Program-made: the position numbers and the translations under genes | Assembly (NCBI GenBank): GCA_002729525.1 | Contig: PBYI01000017.1 | Location: forward strand, 68,415 to 103,245 | DNA from: Nocardioides sp. | Lineage (GTDB): Bacteria > Actinomycetota > Actinomycetes > Propionibacteriales > Nocardioidaceae | DNA: 34,831 bases | Reading direction: 5' to 3' | In this document: positions 21,229-29,346 of the stretch, piece by piece | Layout of the letters: each line of letters starts with the position of its first letter | How positions within the stretch are numbered: the first letter of the stretch is position 1 | The notes under the pieces: model-generated | What the model saw: the letters and a program-made list of their open reading frames with translations, nothing else | What the model was told of the DNA's origin: nothing | Databases searched by the model: none

Positions 21229-23742
21229 TCAGCGCACCCGCACCCGGGTGACCCGGGAGGCCCGGTGCCCGACGGCGTTGCGTGCGGTGACGGTCACCCG
21301 GTGCCGGCCGGCACCGACGTCACGCAGCACCACGCGGGTCCGGGTCCCGCTGACCACGCGCCGACCCTCGCTGCCGACGCGGACGACGTACCGGCGTACG
21401 GCGCTGCCGCGGGCGGCCGCCGCACGCCACCGCACCACCAGCCGGTGCTCGCCGCCCCGGGTCCGCACCCGCACCCGGGGTCGTCCGGGACGTCCGGGGC
21501 GTCCCGTCGGCACCACGCGTCGTTGCGCGACCGCCGGCTCGGAGTACCCGTCCGTGCTCGTCGTGCGGACGACGAGCCGGTAGGCCCGGCCCGGGCGCAG
21601 GCCCGGCACCCGGGCCCACTCGCGCGCCGGACCGACGCGCACGGTGCGCCCGCCCGGGTAGGCGGTGACGGCGTACCCGGTCACCGGGTCGTCGTCCGGG
21701 GTCGGCTCCCACGCGACCAGCGCGGCGCCCTCACGGCCGACGGCCCGGACGTCGGTGGGTGCGTCCGGCGGCCCCTCGGGATCGGGCTCGGGCGTCTGCG
21801 GGTCGGGGGTGGCGGTCTCGCCGGTCACGGTGACGTCGCGCTGGTCCAGCGGCCCCTCGCCGATCTCGGTGACCGCGCGGACCGCCACGGTGTGCTGGCC
21901 GGCCGCAGCGCCCACGAGCGCGACCGCGGTCGAGGTGGTCCGGGTGACGACGGCGCCGTCGAGCAGCACGTCGTACCCCACCACCTCGCGGCCGCCGTTC
22001 TCGCCGGGCGGGCGCCAGGTGACGCCGATCCGCTCGCGCGTCGCGTCCCACGACACCTCCAGGTCCGTGACCGCGTCGGGGGTGCGTGGCGCCGTCTCCG
22101 CGCGCACCACGGCCGCGGTGCCCGCGCCGGAGGCGTTGACCGCCCGCACCGAGAACGCGTACGTCGTCCCGGGCGCCAGGTCGTCGAACGACACCGACCG
22201 CGCGGCGGCACCGACGGTGAGCGACCCGCCCGCGCCGTCGGTGACGACGTACGACGTGATGCTCGAGGTCCCCGCGTCGGCCGGGGCCGACCACCGCACC
22301 AGGACGGTGGAGGTCGGGGCCCCGGCCGAGCGGGCCGCCGTGGTGGACGTGGGAGCGCCGGGTGCGCCGGACGCGGCGTCGTCGCAGCCGAGCACCCGGA
22401 CGGTGTAGGCGCCGAGGCTGCCGTAGTCGGAGTAGCCCGTGGTCGCGTCGCCGCTGCCGGTGCCCTCGACCGAGATCGTCCAGCCGGTGCCGGCCGGCAC
22501 GGCGAGGGAGGCGCCGAGGCCTGACGCGGTGGTGCCGTCGCCGGTGCCCGCGGCCGGGTCGGCCGTCGCGCGGACGGTGCCGCCGGGGTCGCGCAGGGTC
22601 AGCAGCACGTCGAGATCGGGGGAAAGGGCCGCGGGATCGACCCGGACGTCCGCGCCGTCGACGCAGGTGCCCAGGCGGTAGGTGTCGACGTCGTCGGCGG
22701 CGGTGACGTACGCCGTCGCGTCCGGCACCGCACCTGCCGTCGCGGGGTCCTCGCCTGCCTCGTCGGGGCGGCGGACCAGGAAGTGCGAGACGATGGCGAC
22801 GTCGTCCTGGGTGTTGGTGGCGCCCGGGTAGGACCCGTCGCTGAGCTGCACGACCGGCTTGCCGAAGCCGTTGCCCATGATCGGCGCCCAGACCCCGTGG
22901 CCGCGGTAGTACTCCGAGCGGGTGCCGTCCTGGGTGACGCCGTCGTGGAGGAGGCCGAGGGCGTGGCCCAGCTCGTGGCTGACGGTCTCGGCGACGTTCT
23001 TGGCCGAGTCGCCGGTGCCCTGGGGCAGCACCCACGCCGGGTGGAAGCGGTCGCCGACCGCGCCCATCGAGCCGAGGAACGCCGTGCCGCTGCAGCCGGC
23101 CGCCGGGCACAGGCCGTCGTACGCCTCGGGGGAGGGGGTGACCAGCACCGTCACGCCGTACGTCGGGTCGTCGGCGTCGGCGCGCACCAGCGCGGCGGTG
23201 CCGGGGTCCTCGGTGGTGACGTCGACCTCGAACGGCGCCCAGTCCTCGGCGACCAGCGCCCACACCTGCTGGACCGCGAGCAGCTCGGTGTCGGAGAAGG
23301 CCGGACCGTCGCCGGCGGGGTCCCAGGCGGGGGCGACCAGCGGGTCGGGGAGACCGCCGTCGCCCTCCTGCCAGGCGGTGCCGCTGAGGGTGTCGCCGTC
23401 GACGTCGACGAACACCGTGACGTCGGCGCCGGGATCGCTGTGCAGGGCGAACGTGTCCTCCAGCGGGGCGGCCGGCTCAGCGGTGCGCGCGGTCCGGTTG
23501 CTGAGCCGACGACCGGCCAGCCGCTCGGCGGTCGTCGCCGGCGGGTCGATGTACCACGTGCGGCCGGAGGCGTCGGTGCGCTCGGTCGGGTCGGTGGGTG
23601 TCGCCGTCTCCGCCCGGACGGTGGGCTGCGGGTCGTCGGCCTGCGCGGCCGCGGGCGTGGTCAGAGTGGTCGCGACGACGGTCGCGGCGAGGGCGAGCGC
23701 GGTGCTCGCCGGTCGGTTCAGGTGCAGGGTGTGCAGGCGCAC
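21229..23742 (-). CDS. MP2: secreted metzincin metalloprotease with four fibronectin III repeats
   Basis: This 837-residue protein starts at GTG 23742 with GGAGGA 6 nt ahead. It has a signal peptide (TALALAATVVATTLTTPAAAQA), a propeptide, then VTVFVDVDGDTLSGTAWQ and the catalytic motif ETVSHELGHALGLLHDG (H256, E257, H260, H266) with Met-turn VWAPIMGNG and SYPGATNTQDDVAIV. A PPC-like beta domain (about 330-455, GYSDYGSLGAYTVRV) follows, then four FN3 domains (about 460-837). The last is very basic and preceded by GRPGRPGRP, as in MP3. Cysteine pairs occur in LCPAAGCSG and after the catalytic part. It acts on extracellular proteins; FN3 repeats may bind polysaccharide or wall. It converges with apbE (21 bp gap). 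Confidence 0.9.
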   Translation of the reverse strand: MRLHTLHLNRPASTALALAATVVATTLTTPAAAQADDPQPTVRAETATPTDPTERTDASGRTWYIDPPATTAERLAGRRLSNRTARTAEPAAPLEDTFALHSDPGADVTVFVDVDGDTLSGTAWQEGDGGLPDPLVAPAWDPAGDGPAFSDTELLAVQQVWALVAEDWAPFEVDVTTEDPGTAALVRADADDPTYGVTVLVTPSPEAYDGLCPAAGCSGTAFLGSMGAVGDRFHPAWVLPQGTGDSAKNVAETVSHELGHALGLLHDGVTQDGTRSEYYRGHGVWAPIMGNGFGKPVVQLSDGSYPGATNTQDDVAIVSHFLVRRPDEAGEDPATAGAVPDATAYVTAADDVDTYRLGTCVDGADVRVDPAALSPDLDVLLTLRDPGGTVRATADPAAGTGDGTTASGLGASLAVPAGTGWTISVEGTGSGDATTGYSDYGSLGAYTVRVLGCDDAASGAPGAPTSTTAARSAGAPTSTVLVRWSAPADAGTSSITSYVVTDGAGGSLTVGAAARSVSFDDLAPGTTYAFSVRAVNASGAGTAAVVRAETAPRTPDAVTDLEVSWDATRERIGVTWRPPGENGGREVVGYDVLLDGAVVTRTTSTAVALVGAAAGQHTVAVRAVTEIGEGPLDQRDVTVTGETATPDPQTPEPDPEGPPDAPTDVRAVGREGAALVAWEPTPDDDPVTGYAVTAYPGGRTVRVGPAREWARVPGLRPGRAYRLVVRTTSTDGYSEPAVAQRRVVPTGRPGRPGRPRVRVRTRGGEHRLVVRWRAAAARGSAVRRYVVRVGSEGRRVVSGTRTRVVLRDVGAGRHRVTVTARNAVGHRASRVTRVRVR

Positions 23743-23883
23743 GGGTTCCTCCGCTGGCTCGGCTCCGGTGAGAGCGGCCGCGCGGGCGCGGGTGCGGCGG
23801 GCGGGAGCAGGTCGTCGTACGGGCGCGACGACGGCGGCCCCGGCGGTGCCGCGCCCGTCGGGGCGCGATCGCGAGGAGCGGCG

Positions 23884-23982
23884 CTAGGTGGTCCTCGGAC
23901 CCCGGTGCGGAGACGTGCGGATCAGTGCGGTGCGGGCCGCGCGGTGGAGCCCCCGCGGCGACGACGTGATGGTGCGGAACAT
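23884..23982 (-). CDS. Possible 32-codon leader peptide upstream of MP2
   Basis: ATG 23982 has a strong ribosome site (GGGGGG, 6 nt before the start) and reads MFRTITSSPRGLHRAARTAL onward to TAG at 23884. The peptide is basic. Element B lies 19 bp upstream of its start, with TAATTT as a possible -10 between the two half-sites. It could be a leader peptide for MP2 (141 bp downstream) or a chance frame. Confidence 0.3.
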   Translation of the reverse strand: MFRTITSSPRGLHRAARTALIRTSPHRGPRTT

Positions 23983-24000
23983 GTGAAACCCCCCAGCTTC

Positions 24001-24028
24001 GGTCCCGAAATTACGGGACCAAAGTCCT
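24001..24028. promoter_or_regulatory. Composite DosR-box-like element B with possible promoter
   Basis: GGTCCC (24001) - GAAATTAC - GGGACC - AA - AGTCCT. Its 14-mer is identical to element A. On the - strand it reads AGGACTTTGGTCCC, then GTAATTTC with TAATTT as a possible -10, then GGGACC. This would place an activator site directly upstream of a promoter that faces the small frame at 23884-23982 and MP2. Confidence 0.5.
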
Positions 24029-24105
24029 GGTACCTGCCTCGCGGCGGGCACGGGACGTCCACAGGTGGGACACGTCTGCCCGCACCCGTCCTCGCGTACG
24101 ACGGG

Positions 24106-27100
24106 TCAGCGGCGCGGCACCGTGAAGGCACGCTTGGCCGAGGCGGCGGAGGTGCCGACGGCGTTGCGGGCCCGGACCGAGACGACGTGCTTGCCGGGTC
24201 GCAGGTTGCGCAGCACGACCCGGGTGCGGCCGGTGGAGGTGTTGCGGGCGCGGGTGATGCCGACGAGGTAGCGGGTGACGCGCGCGCCGTTGGCGGCGGC
24301 GGCCCGCCAGGTGACGACGGCGACCTTGCCACGCTTCTTCAGCCGGACCTGGGGGCGTCCCGGGCGGCCGGGTCGACCGGCGGGCGTGACCGCGGTGGAC
24401 GGGGCGGAGGCGGCCGAGGTGCCGGCGACGTTGGTCGCCACGACCGTGAACGTGTACGCCGTGCCGTTGCGCAGACCGGGCACGCGCACGCTGGTGCTGC
24501 TCGCGCCGACCGACACCTGGGTGCCGCCGGGCGAGGCCGTGACGACGTACGACGTGAGCGGCGAGCCGCCGTCGGAGGCGGGCGCGGTCCAGGAGACGTC
24601 GGCCGCGCGGTTGCGGGCCGTGGCGGTGACGCCGGTGGGGGCGTCCGGCACGGTCGCGCTCGCGGGGAGGTCCCACTCGAGGCCGAACGGTCCGGTGCCG
24701 CCGGTGAAGCTGAAGCCGTCGACGACGATCAGGTAGCGGGTGCCGCTGGTGACCGGGAACGTGATCTCGGACAGGAAGTCGCCTGAGCCCCGGTCGTCGT
24801 TGCCGGCGACCTCGGTGAGCGACCCCGGGTCGCCGGTGTACGCCGCGAGCGTGGTGTCGCGTGCGCTGTCGGCCGACGTGGTCATGAGGGTCGCCGTGCC
24901 GTCGGCGGTGGGGGTCCAGGCGTACCAGACGGAGTAGCCGCCGGCGCCGAACGTGCCGGGTGCGGTCGGATCGGTGGGCTCCGCTGTCGCGCCGGTGTTG
25001 TCGCCGGTGACCGAGCCGGTCGCGCCGGTGAGGACGGCGGCGTCGGCGACGTCGTCGTTCGCCGGCGGCTGCTCGGGCACGACGACGGTTGTCGTCGTCT
25101 GCGGACCGGTCCCGACGCCGTTCACGGCTGCGATCGCGATCTCGTGGGTGGCCGGGGCGAGCGGTCCCACAGTGTTCGAGGTGCCGGGCGAGAGACCGAT
25201 GAAGTCGCCGTCGACGTACACCTCGTACTCCGTGATCGCGCTTCCGCCGTCGTCGGCGGGAGCGTTCCACGCGATCCTGACGATCGAGGTGGCGGCGTCC
25301 ACGACCGCGGTGAGGTCGGTGGGGGCGCCGGGCACGGTAGCAGCTGCGGTGGGGGTGAAGCCGGCCGACGGGCTCGAGGCCGCGGAGTCGCCGACGGCGT
25401 TGGTGGCGACGGCGGTGGCGGTGTACTCGGTGCCGTTGGTGAGCCCGGTGAGGGTGCAGCTGGTGCCGGCCGACGAGCAGCTGGCTCCGCCCGGGGTGGC
25501 GGTGACGGTGTAGCCGGTGATCGTCGAGCCGCCGTCGTCGGCGGGTGCGGTCCAGGAGATGTCGGCCTGGGTGTCGCCGGCGACCGCGGTGACGGCGGTG
25601 GGGGCGTCCGGCACCGTGTCGCCCCCGATGACCAGGGTGGTGGTGGTCTGCGGGCCGGCCCCGGTGGCGTTCACCGGCACGACGCCGAACCGGAAGCTGC
25701 CGTCGGGCCAGCTGCCTGCGCCGTAGCTGAGCGCCAGCGACGTGACGGTGGTCGTGAACTGGTAAGTGTTCTGGAAGTAGAGGTCGTACCCGGTGACCGG
25801 GCTGCCCCCGTCGTCGGCGGGCGGGTCCCAGGAGAGAGTCACCCGGTCGCTGACGCTGTCGTACGTCGCCGCGAGGTTCTGCACCGCGTCCGGTGTGCCA
25901 GCGTCGGCGGTGGTGACGGTGACGCTGGCGGGCGAGCCGAAGCCCTGCGCGTTGCCGGCGGTCACGGTGAAGGAGTACTCCGTCCCCAGGGTGAGCCCGG
26001 TGGCGGTCGCAGTGGTGGTGGGCGCGGTGACCGTGGTGCTGCCGCCGGCCCAGGAGACGAGGTAGCTGGTGACGGCGCTGTCGCCGGGGTCGGCGGGCGG
26101 GTCCCAGGTCAGCACGACCTCGGGCTCGGTGGCGTCCGGTGTACCGACGAGGTTCTGCACGGCTCCGGGGGTGCCGTCGGCCGGGTCGCCGTCGCAGCCG
26201 GTGACGCTGACGGTGTACGCGCCGAGGCTGCCGTAGTCGTCGTACCCGTCGGCCCAGGTGCCGCGGCCGGTGCCGTCGACGGTGAGCGTGAGGCCGGCGC
26301 CGGCGGGCCCCGCGACCGTCGCCGACACGCCGGAGGCGGTCGTGCCGTCGCCCGTGCCGGACGCCGGGTCGGCGGAGGCGATCTCGCTGCCGCCGGCGTC
26401 GAGGACGGCGGCGCGGACGTCGAGGTTGGGGGCGAGGTCGGCGGCCGACACGGTCGCGGAGGCGCCGCTCGTGCACGTGCCGAGGGTGTAGGCGTCGACG
26501 TCGTCCTCGTCGGTGACGTACGCCGTGCCCAGGGGCAGGGCAGCGGCGGCGCCGGGGCTCGAGCCGGCCTCGTCGGTGCGGGTGCCCAGGTAGGCGCCGA
26601 CGATGGCGACGTCGTCCTGGGTGTTGTTGGCGCCGGCGTAGGAGCCCTGGCTGAGCTGGGCGAGGGGCTTGGAGTAGCCGACGCCCATGATCGGGGCCCA
26701 GTTGGAGTGCCCGGAGTAGTAGCCCGCGCCGCCGGAGACGCCGTCGTGGGAGAGGCCGAGGTTGTGGCCGACCTCGTGGCTGGTGGCCTCGGCGACGTTC
26801 TTGGCGGAGTTCCCCAGCGCCTGCGGGAAGGTCCAGGCCGGCTGGTAGATGCTGTTGACCACGTCGTACACGTCGACGTACGCCACGCCGCCGCAGCTGC
26901 CTCCGCAGATGCCGGAGAGGGCCTCGCTGCTCGGGCTGATGAGCGCGTGTGCGCCGTACGTCGTGTCGCCGGCGCTGGAGCGGACGAGCCCTGCGGTGCC
27001 GGGGTCCTCGGTGGTGACGTCGACGTCGAAGGGGGCGTAGTCCTCGGCCACGAGCTGCCAGATCTGCTGGATCGAGGTCTTCTCGGCGTCGGTGAACGAG

Positions 27101-27642
27101 GCGCCGTTGCCGGACGGGTCCCAGGCCGGTGCGGTGTAGGGGTCCTGGGTGATCGCGACGTTGCCGTTGCCGTCGGGCAGCTGCCAGGCGGTGCCGGAGA
27201 GGGTGGCGCCGTCGAAGTCGAGGAAGATCGTCAGGTCGGAGTCGGGGTTGGAGTGCAGCAGGAACGTCTCGCTGAGCGGGGCCAGGCGCTCCCCGGCGAC
27301 CGCAGCGTCGGCCGAGCGTCCCGCGCGCCGCTCGGCGGCGGTGGCCGGGGGCTCGACGAAGTAGAGGCGTCCGGTCGGGTCCAGCCACGCGGTGTCGTCG
27401 GCGAGCACCTCCCGCATCTCGCGGGGGGTGCGGTCGTTGGCGGCGGCGACGACGGCGACCTCGTCACGGTCCAGCTCGGCCAGCGCGTCGGGGCCCGGGG
27501 TCGCCTCGTCCAGGACGACCGCCTGCTCCACCTGCGGGTCGGGCTCGCCCGCGCTCGCGACCCCGCCCCCGGGGACGGTGGCGGCGGTCGTCGCGGCCAG
27601 CGCCGTCACGACGGCAGCACTGAGCACTCGGCGTAGTGACAT
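24106..27642 (-). CDS. MP3: large secreted metzincin metalloprotease with six fibronectin III repeats
   Basis: This 1178-residue protein starts at ATG 27642. It has a signal peptide (RRVLSAAVVTALAATTAATV, cleavage near VASAGEP), a propeptide to about 150, then LTIFLDFDGATLSGTAWQ and the catalytic motif ATSHEVGHNLGLSHDG (H289, E290, H293, H299) with Met-turn NWAPIMGVG. CGGSCGG is a likely disulfide loop. A PPC-like domain (about 370-495) is followed by four FN3 domains, a second PPC-like domain (NDDVADAAVLTGATGSVTG), a fifth FN3 and a basic sixth FN3 after GRPGRPGRP. It is a paralog of MP2, in tandem with it. A role in digestion of external protein or in wall remodelling is inference. Confidence 0.92.
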   Translation of the reverse strand: MSLRRVLSAAVVTALAATTAATVPGGGVASAGEPDPQVEQAVVLDEATPGPDALAELDRDEVAVVAAANDRTPREMREVLADDTAWLDPTGRLYFVEPPATAAERRAGRSADAAVAGERLAPLSETFLLHSNPDSDLTIFLDFDGATLSGTAWQLPDGNGNVAITQDPYTAPAWDPSGNGASFTDAEKTSIQQIWQLVAEDYAPFDVDVTTEDPGTAGLVRSSAGDTTYGAHALISPSSEALSGICGGSCGGVAYVDVYDVVNSIYQPAWTFPQALGNSAKNVAEATSHEVGHNLGLSHDGVSGGAGYYSGHSNWAPIMGVGYSKPLAQLSQGSYAGANNTQDDVAIVGAYLGTRTDEAGSSPGAAAALPLGTAYVTDEDDVDAYTLGTCTSGASATVSAADLAPNLDVRAAVLDAGGSEIASADPASGTGDGTTASGVSATVAGPAGAGLTLTVDGTGRGTWADGYDDYGSLGAYTVSVTGCDGDPADGTPGAVQNLVGTPDATEPEVVLTWDPPADPGDSAVTSYLVSWAGGSTTVTAPTTTATATGLTLGTEYSFTVTAGNAQGFGSPASVTVTTADAGTPDAVQNLAATYDSVSDRVTLSWDPPADDGGSPVTGYDLYFQNTYQFTTTVTSLALSYGAGSWPDGSFRFGVVPVNATGAGPQTTTTLVIGGDTVPDAPTAVTAVAGDTQADISWTAPADDGGSTITGYTVTATPGGASCSSAGTSCTLTGLTNGTEYTATAVATNAVGDSAASSPSAGFTPTAAATVPGAPTDLTAVVDAATSIVRIAWNAPADDGGSAITEYEVYVDGDFIGLSPGTSNTVGPLAPATHEIAIAAVNGVGTGPQTTTTVVVPEQPPANDDVADAAVLTGATGSVTGDNTGATAEPTDPTAPGTFGAGGYSVWYAWTPTADGTATLMTTSADSARDTTLAAYTGDPGSLTEVAGNDDRGSGDFLSEITFPVTSGTRYLIVVDGFSFTGGTGPFGLEWDLPASATVPDAPTGVTATARNRAADVSWTAPASDGGSPLTSYVVTASPGGTQVSVGASSTSVRVPGLRNGTAYTFTVVATNVAGTSAASAPSTAVTPAGRPGRPGRPQVRLKKRGKVAVVTWRAAAANGARVTRYLVGITRARNTSTGRTRVVLRNLRPGKHVVSVRARNAVGTSAASAKRAFTVPRR

Positions 27643-27747
27643 CGTGGGGGCACCCTTCGCCTGACGGTGGACCGCTCCACGTTAGGGGCGGCCCTCACCT
27701 GCGGGGGTGGGAACGACGCAACTCTTTACCGAGGTCGGTCCGGCCGG

Positions 27748-27761
27748 AGGACCGAGGTCCC
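27748..27761. promoter_or_regulatory. Weak DosR-box-like palindrome D upstream of MP3
   Basis: AGGACCGAGGTCCC has the 6-2-6 geometry and matches the DosR core at 10 of 14 positions. A further GGTCC half-site lies 7 nt before its GGACC (27737). It is 106 bp upstream of the MP3 start, in the 175-bp gap after the M24 peptidase gene. The spacing differs from elements A-C. Confidence 0.3.
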
Positions 27762-27817
27762 GGACGGGCCGGGTGAGGACCGCCCGTACGACGGATGGCG
27801 CGGCCCAGCGCCGGTGG

Positions 27818-29275
27818 TCAGCGCCGGTGCTCGGCCATCCACGTCTCGACGTCGTCGGCCGCACGCGGCAGCGAGGCCGAGAGGTTGCGCATGCCGTCGG
27901 CGGTGACCAGCACGTCGTCCTCGATCCGGATGCCGGTGCCGCGCAGCTCGGCCGGGGCGAGCAGGTCGTCGGCCTGGAAGTAGAGGCCCGGCTCCACGGT
28001 CAGCACCATGCCCTCGGCCAGGGTGCCCTTGGCGTAGGACTCCGGAGCGGCGCGGCCGCAGTCGTGCACGTCGAGGCCGAGCATGTGGCTGGTGCCGTGC
28101 AGCGTCCAGCGGCGGTAGACGCCGGAGGTCGGGTCGAGCGCCTCCTCGGCGCTGACCGGCAGCAGCCCCATGTCCTCGAGGCCGTGGGCGAGCACCGTCA
28201 TCGACGCGGTGTGCACGTCGGCGAACGCCACGCCGGGGCGCACGACGTCGATGCCGGCCTGCTGGGCGCGCAGGACCAGCTCGTAGAGGTCGCGCTGCGC
28301 GGGGGAGAAGGTGCCCGAGACGGGCAGGGTGCGGGTGACGTCGGCGGTGTAGAGGTTGCGGCCCTCCACGCCCATGTCGAGCAGCACCAGCGTGCCGGGC
28401 TCGATCGGGCCGTCGTTGTCGATCCAGTGCAGCGTCGTGGCGTGCGGGCCGCCGCCGACGATGGAGTCGTAGCCGATGTCGTTGCCCATCGCCCGGGCGC
28501 GGCGGAAGAACGTGCCCTCGATCCAGCGCTCGCCGTGCTCGAGCACCCGGTCCCACTCCTCGACGGAGTCGGTGAAGCCGAGCGCGGTGACGTCGCAGGC
28601 CTCCTGGAGCTGGCCGATCTCCCAGTCGTCCTTGACGAGCCGCATCTCCGAGGCCACGCGGGCGAGGTCGCCGTCGAGGGCATCGTCGGGCGCCACCTGG
28701 GCGTCGACCCCGGCGGAGACGCCGCGGTGCACCCGGGTCTTGGCGCCGTCGGAGAGCCGCTCGGCCAGCTCGTCGGCGTGGCGCACCTCGATGCCCAGTG
28801 ACGTCGACATCTCGCGCAGGGAGGGACGCTTGCCGGCCCACAGCTCGCCGTACTGGCGGTCGCGGAAGAACTCGTCGCTCTCGCGGCCGGCTCGGGGGCG
28901 GGCGTAGAGGACGGCCTCGCCGCCCTCGATCACCAGCGTCGCGTCGGTGGTCTGGTTGCCCGAGTAGTAGACGTGCGCGGTGTCGACCCGGAACCGGTAG
29001 TCGGTGTCGTTGGCCCGCACCTTGAACCCACCGCCGGGCAGCACCAGCCGCTCGCCGGGGAAGGCCTCGGACAGGCGCGCCCGCCGCTCGGCCGCCCGGG
29101 CCGCCACGGGCAGCTCGGGCAGGTCGACGTCGCGGTCGTCCCACCCGGTGCGCATGAACCGGGCGTACGCCTCCGGCACGGCGGGGTCGTGCGACTCCGT
29201 CTTCGGGGTGGCCTGGGCTGCGGTCCTACCGCCGGCCAGGGTGGTGGACTGCTCTTCGGGCGCCGAGTCGTTCAC
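27818..29275 (-). CDS. Aminopeptidase P / Xaa-Pro peptidase (M24 family)
   Basis: In this 485-residue protein, residues about 45-175 form the aminopeptidase P N-terminal domain (FPGERLVLPGGGFKVRANDT, VDTAHVYYSGNQTTDATLVI). The C-terminal pita-bread domain holds the dinuclear metal ligands in LVLLDMGVEGRNLYTADVTR, GTSHMLGLDVHDCG, MVLTVEPGLYF and GTGIRIEDDVLVT. It removes N-terminal residues preceding proline in the cytoplasm and may help use peptides released by the secreted proteases. GTG 29275 is chosen because TACGAT lies exactly 7 nt upstream (leaderless type); an ATG at 29317 would be upstream of that promoter. Divergent from PrsW. Confidence 0.93.
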   Translation of the reverse strand: MNDSAPEEQSTTLAGGRTAAQATPKTESHDPAVPEAYARFMRTGWDDRDVDLPELPVAARAAERRARLSEAFPGERLVLPGGGFKVRANDTDYRFRVDTAHVYYSGNQTTDATLVIEGGEAVLYARPRAGRESDEFFRDRQYGELWAGKRPSLREMSTSLGIEVRHADELAERLSDGAKTRVHRGVSAGVDAQVAPDDALDGDLARVASEMRLVKDDWEIGQLQEACDVTALGFTDSVEEWDRVLEHGERWIEGTFFRRARAMGNDIGYDSIVGGGPHATTLHWIDNDGPIEPGTLVLLDMGVEGRNLYTADVTRTLPVSGTFSPAQRDLYELVLRAQQAGIDVVRPGVAFADVHTASMTVLAHGLEDMGLLPVSAEEALDPTSGVYRRWTLHGTSHMLGLDVHDCGRAAPESYAKGTLAEGMVLTVEPGLYFQADDLLAPAELRGTGIRIEDDVLVTADGMRNLSASLPRAADDVETWMAEHRR

Positions 29276-29282
29276 CCTCGTG

Positions 29283-29288
29283 ATCGTA
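29283..29288 (-). promoter_or_regulatory. -10 element TACGAT of the M24 peptidase leaderless promoter
   Basis: On the reverse strand TACGAT is followed by 7 nt and GTG 29275. Confidence 0.45.
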
Positions 29289-29333
29289 CGCTCGACGACG
29301 CGCCGGGTGACCGGCACCGGGAGCCGGTGTCGT

Positions 29334-29339
29334 TAGGCT
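29334..29339 (+). promoter_or_regulatory. -10 element TAGGCT of the PrsW operon leaderless promoter
   Basis: TAGGCT is followed by 7 nt and ATG 29347. With 29283-29288 it makes a compact divergent promoter pair. Confidence 0.5.
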
Positions 29340-29346
29340 GGCCCGC

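Larger units (their letters stand above)
23743..24105. other. Intergenic region between MP3 and MP2
   Basis: About 360 bp on the strand of both proteases. It contains element B (24001-24028), a possible 32-codon open frame (23884-23982) and a GC-rich leader to MP2 with no clear hairpin terminator for MP3. Confidence 0.6.

Noticed and set aside
24011..27388. A 1125-codon open frame on the - strand over MP3
   Set aside because: It runs in another frame of the same strand as MP3, which has clear domains. Its sequence is Arg/His/Pro low complexity, so it is a shadow.
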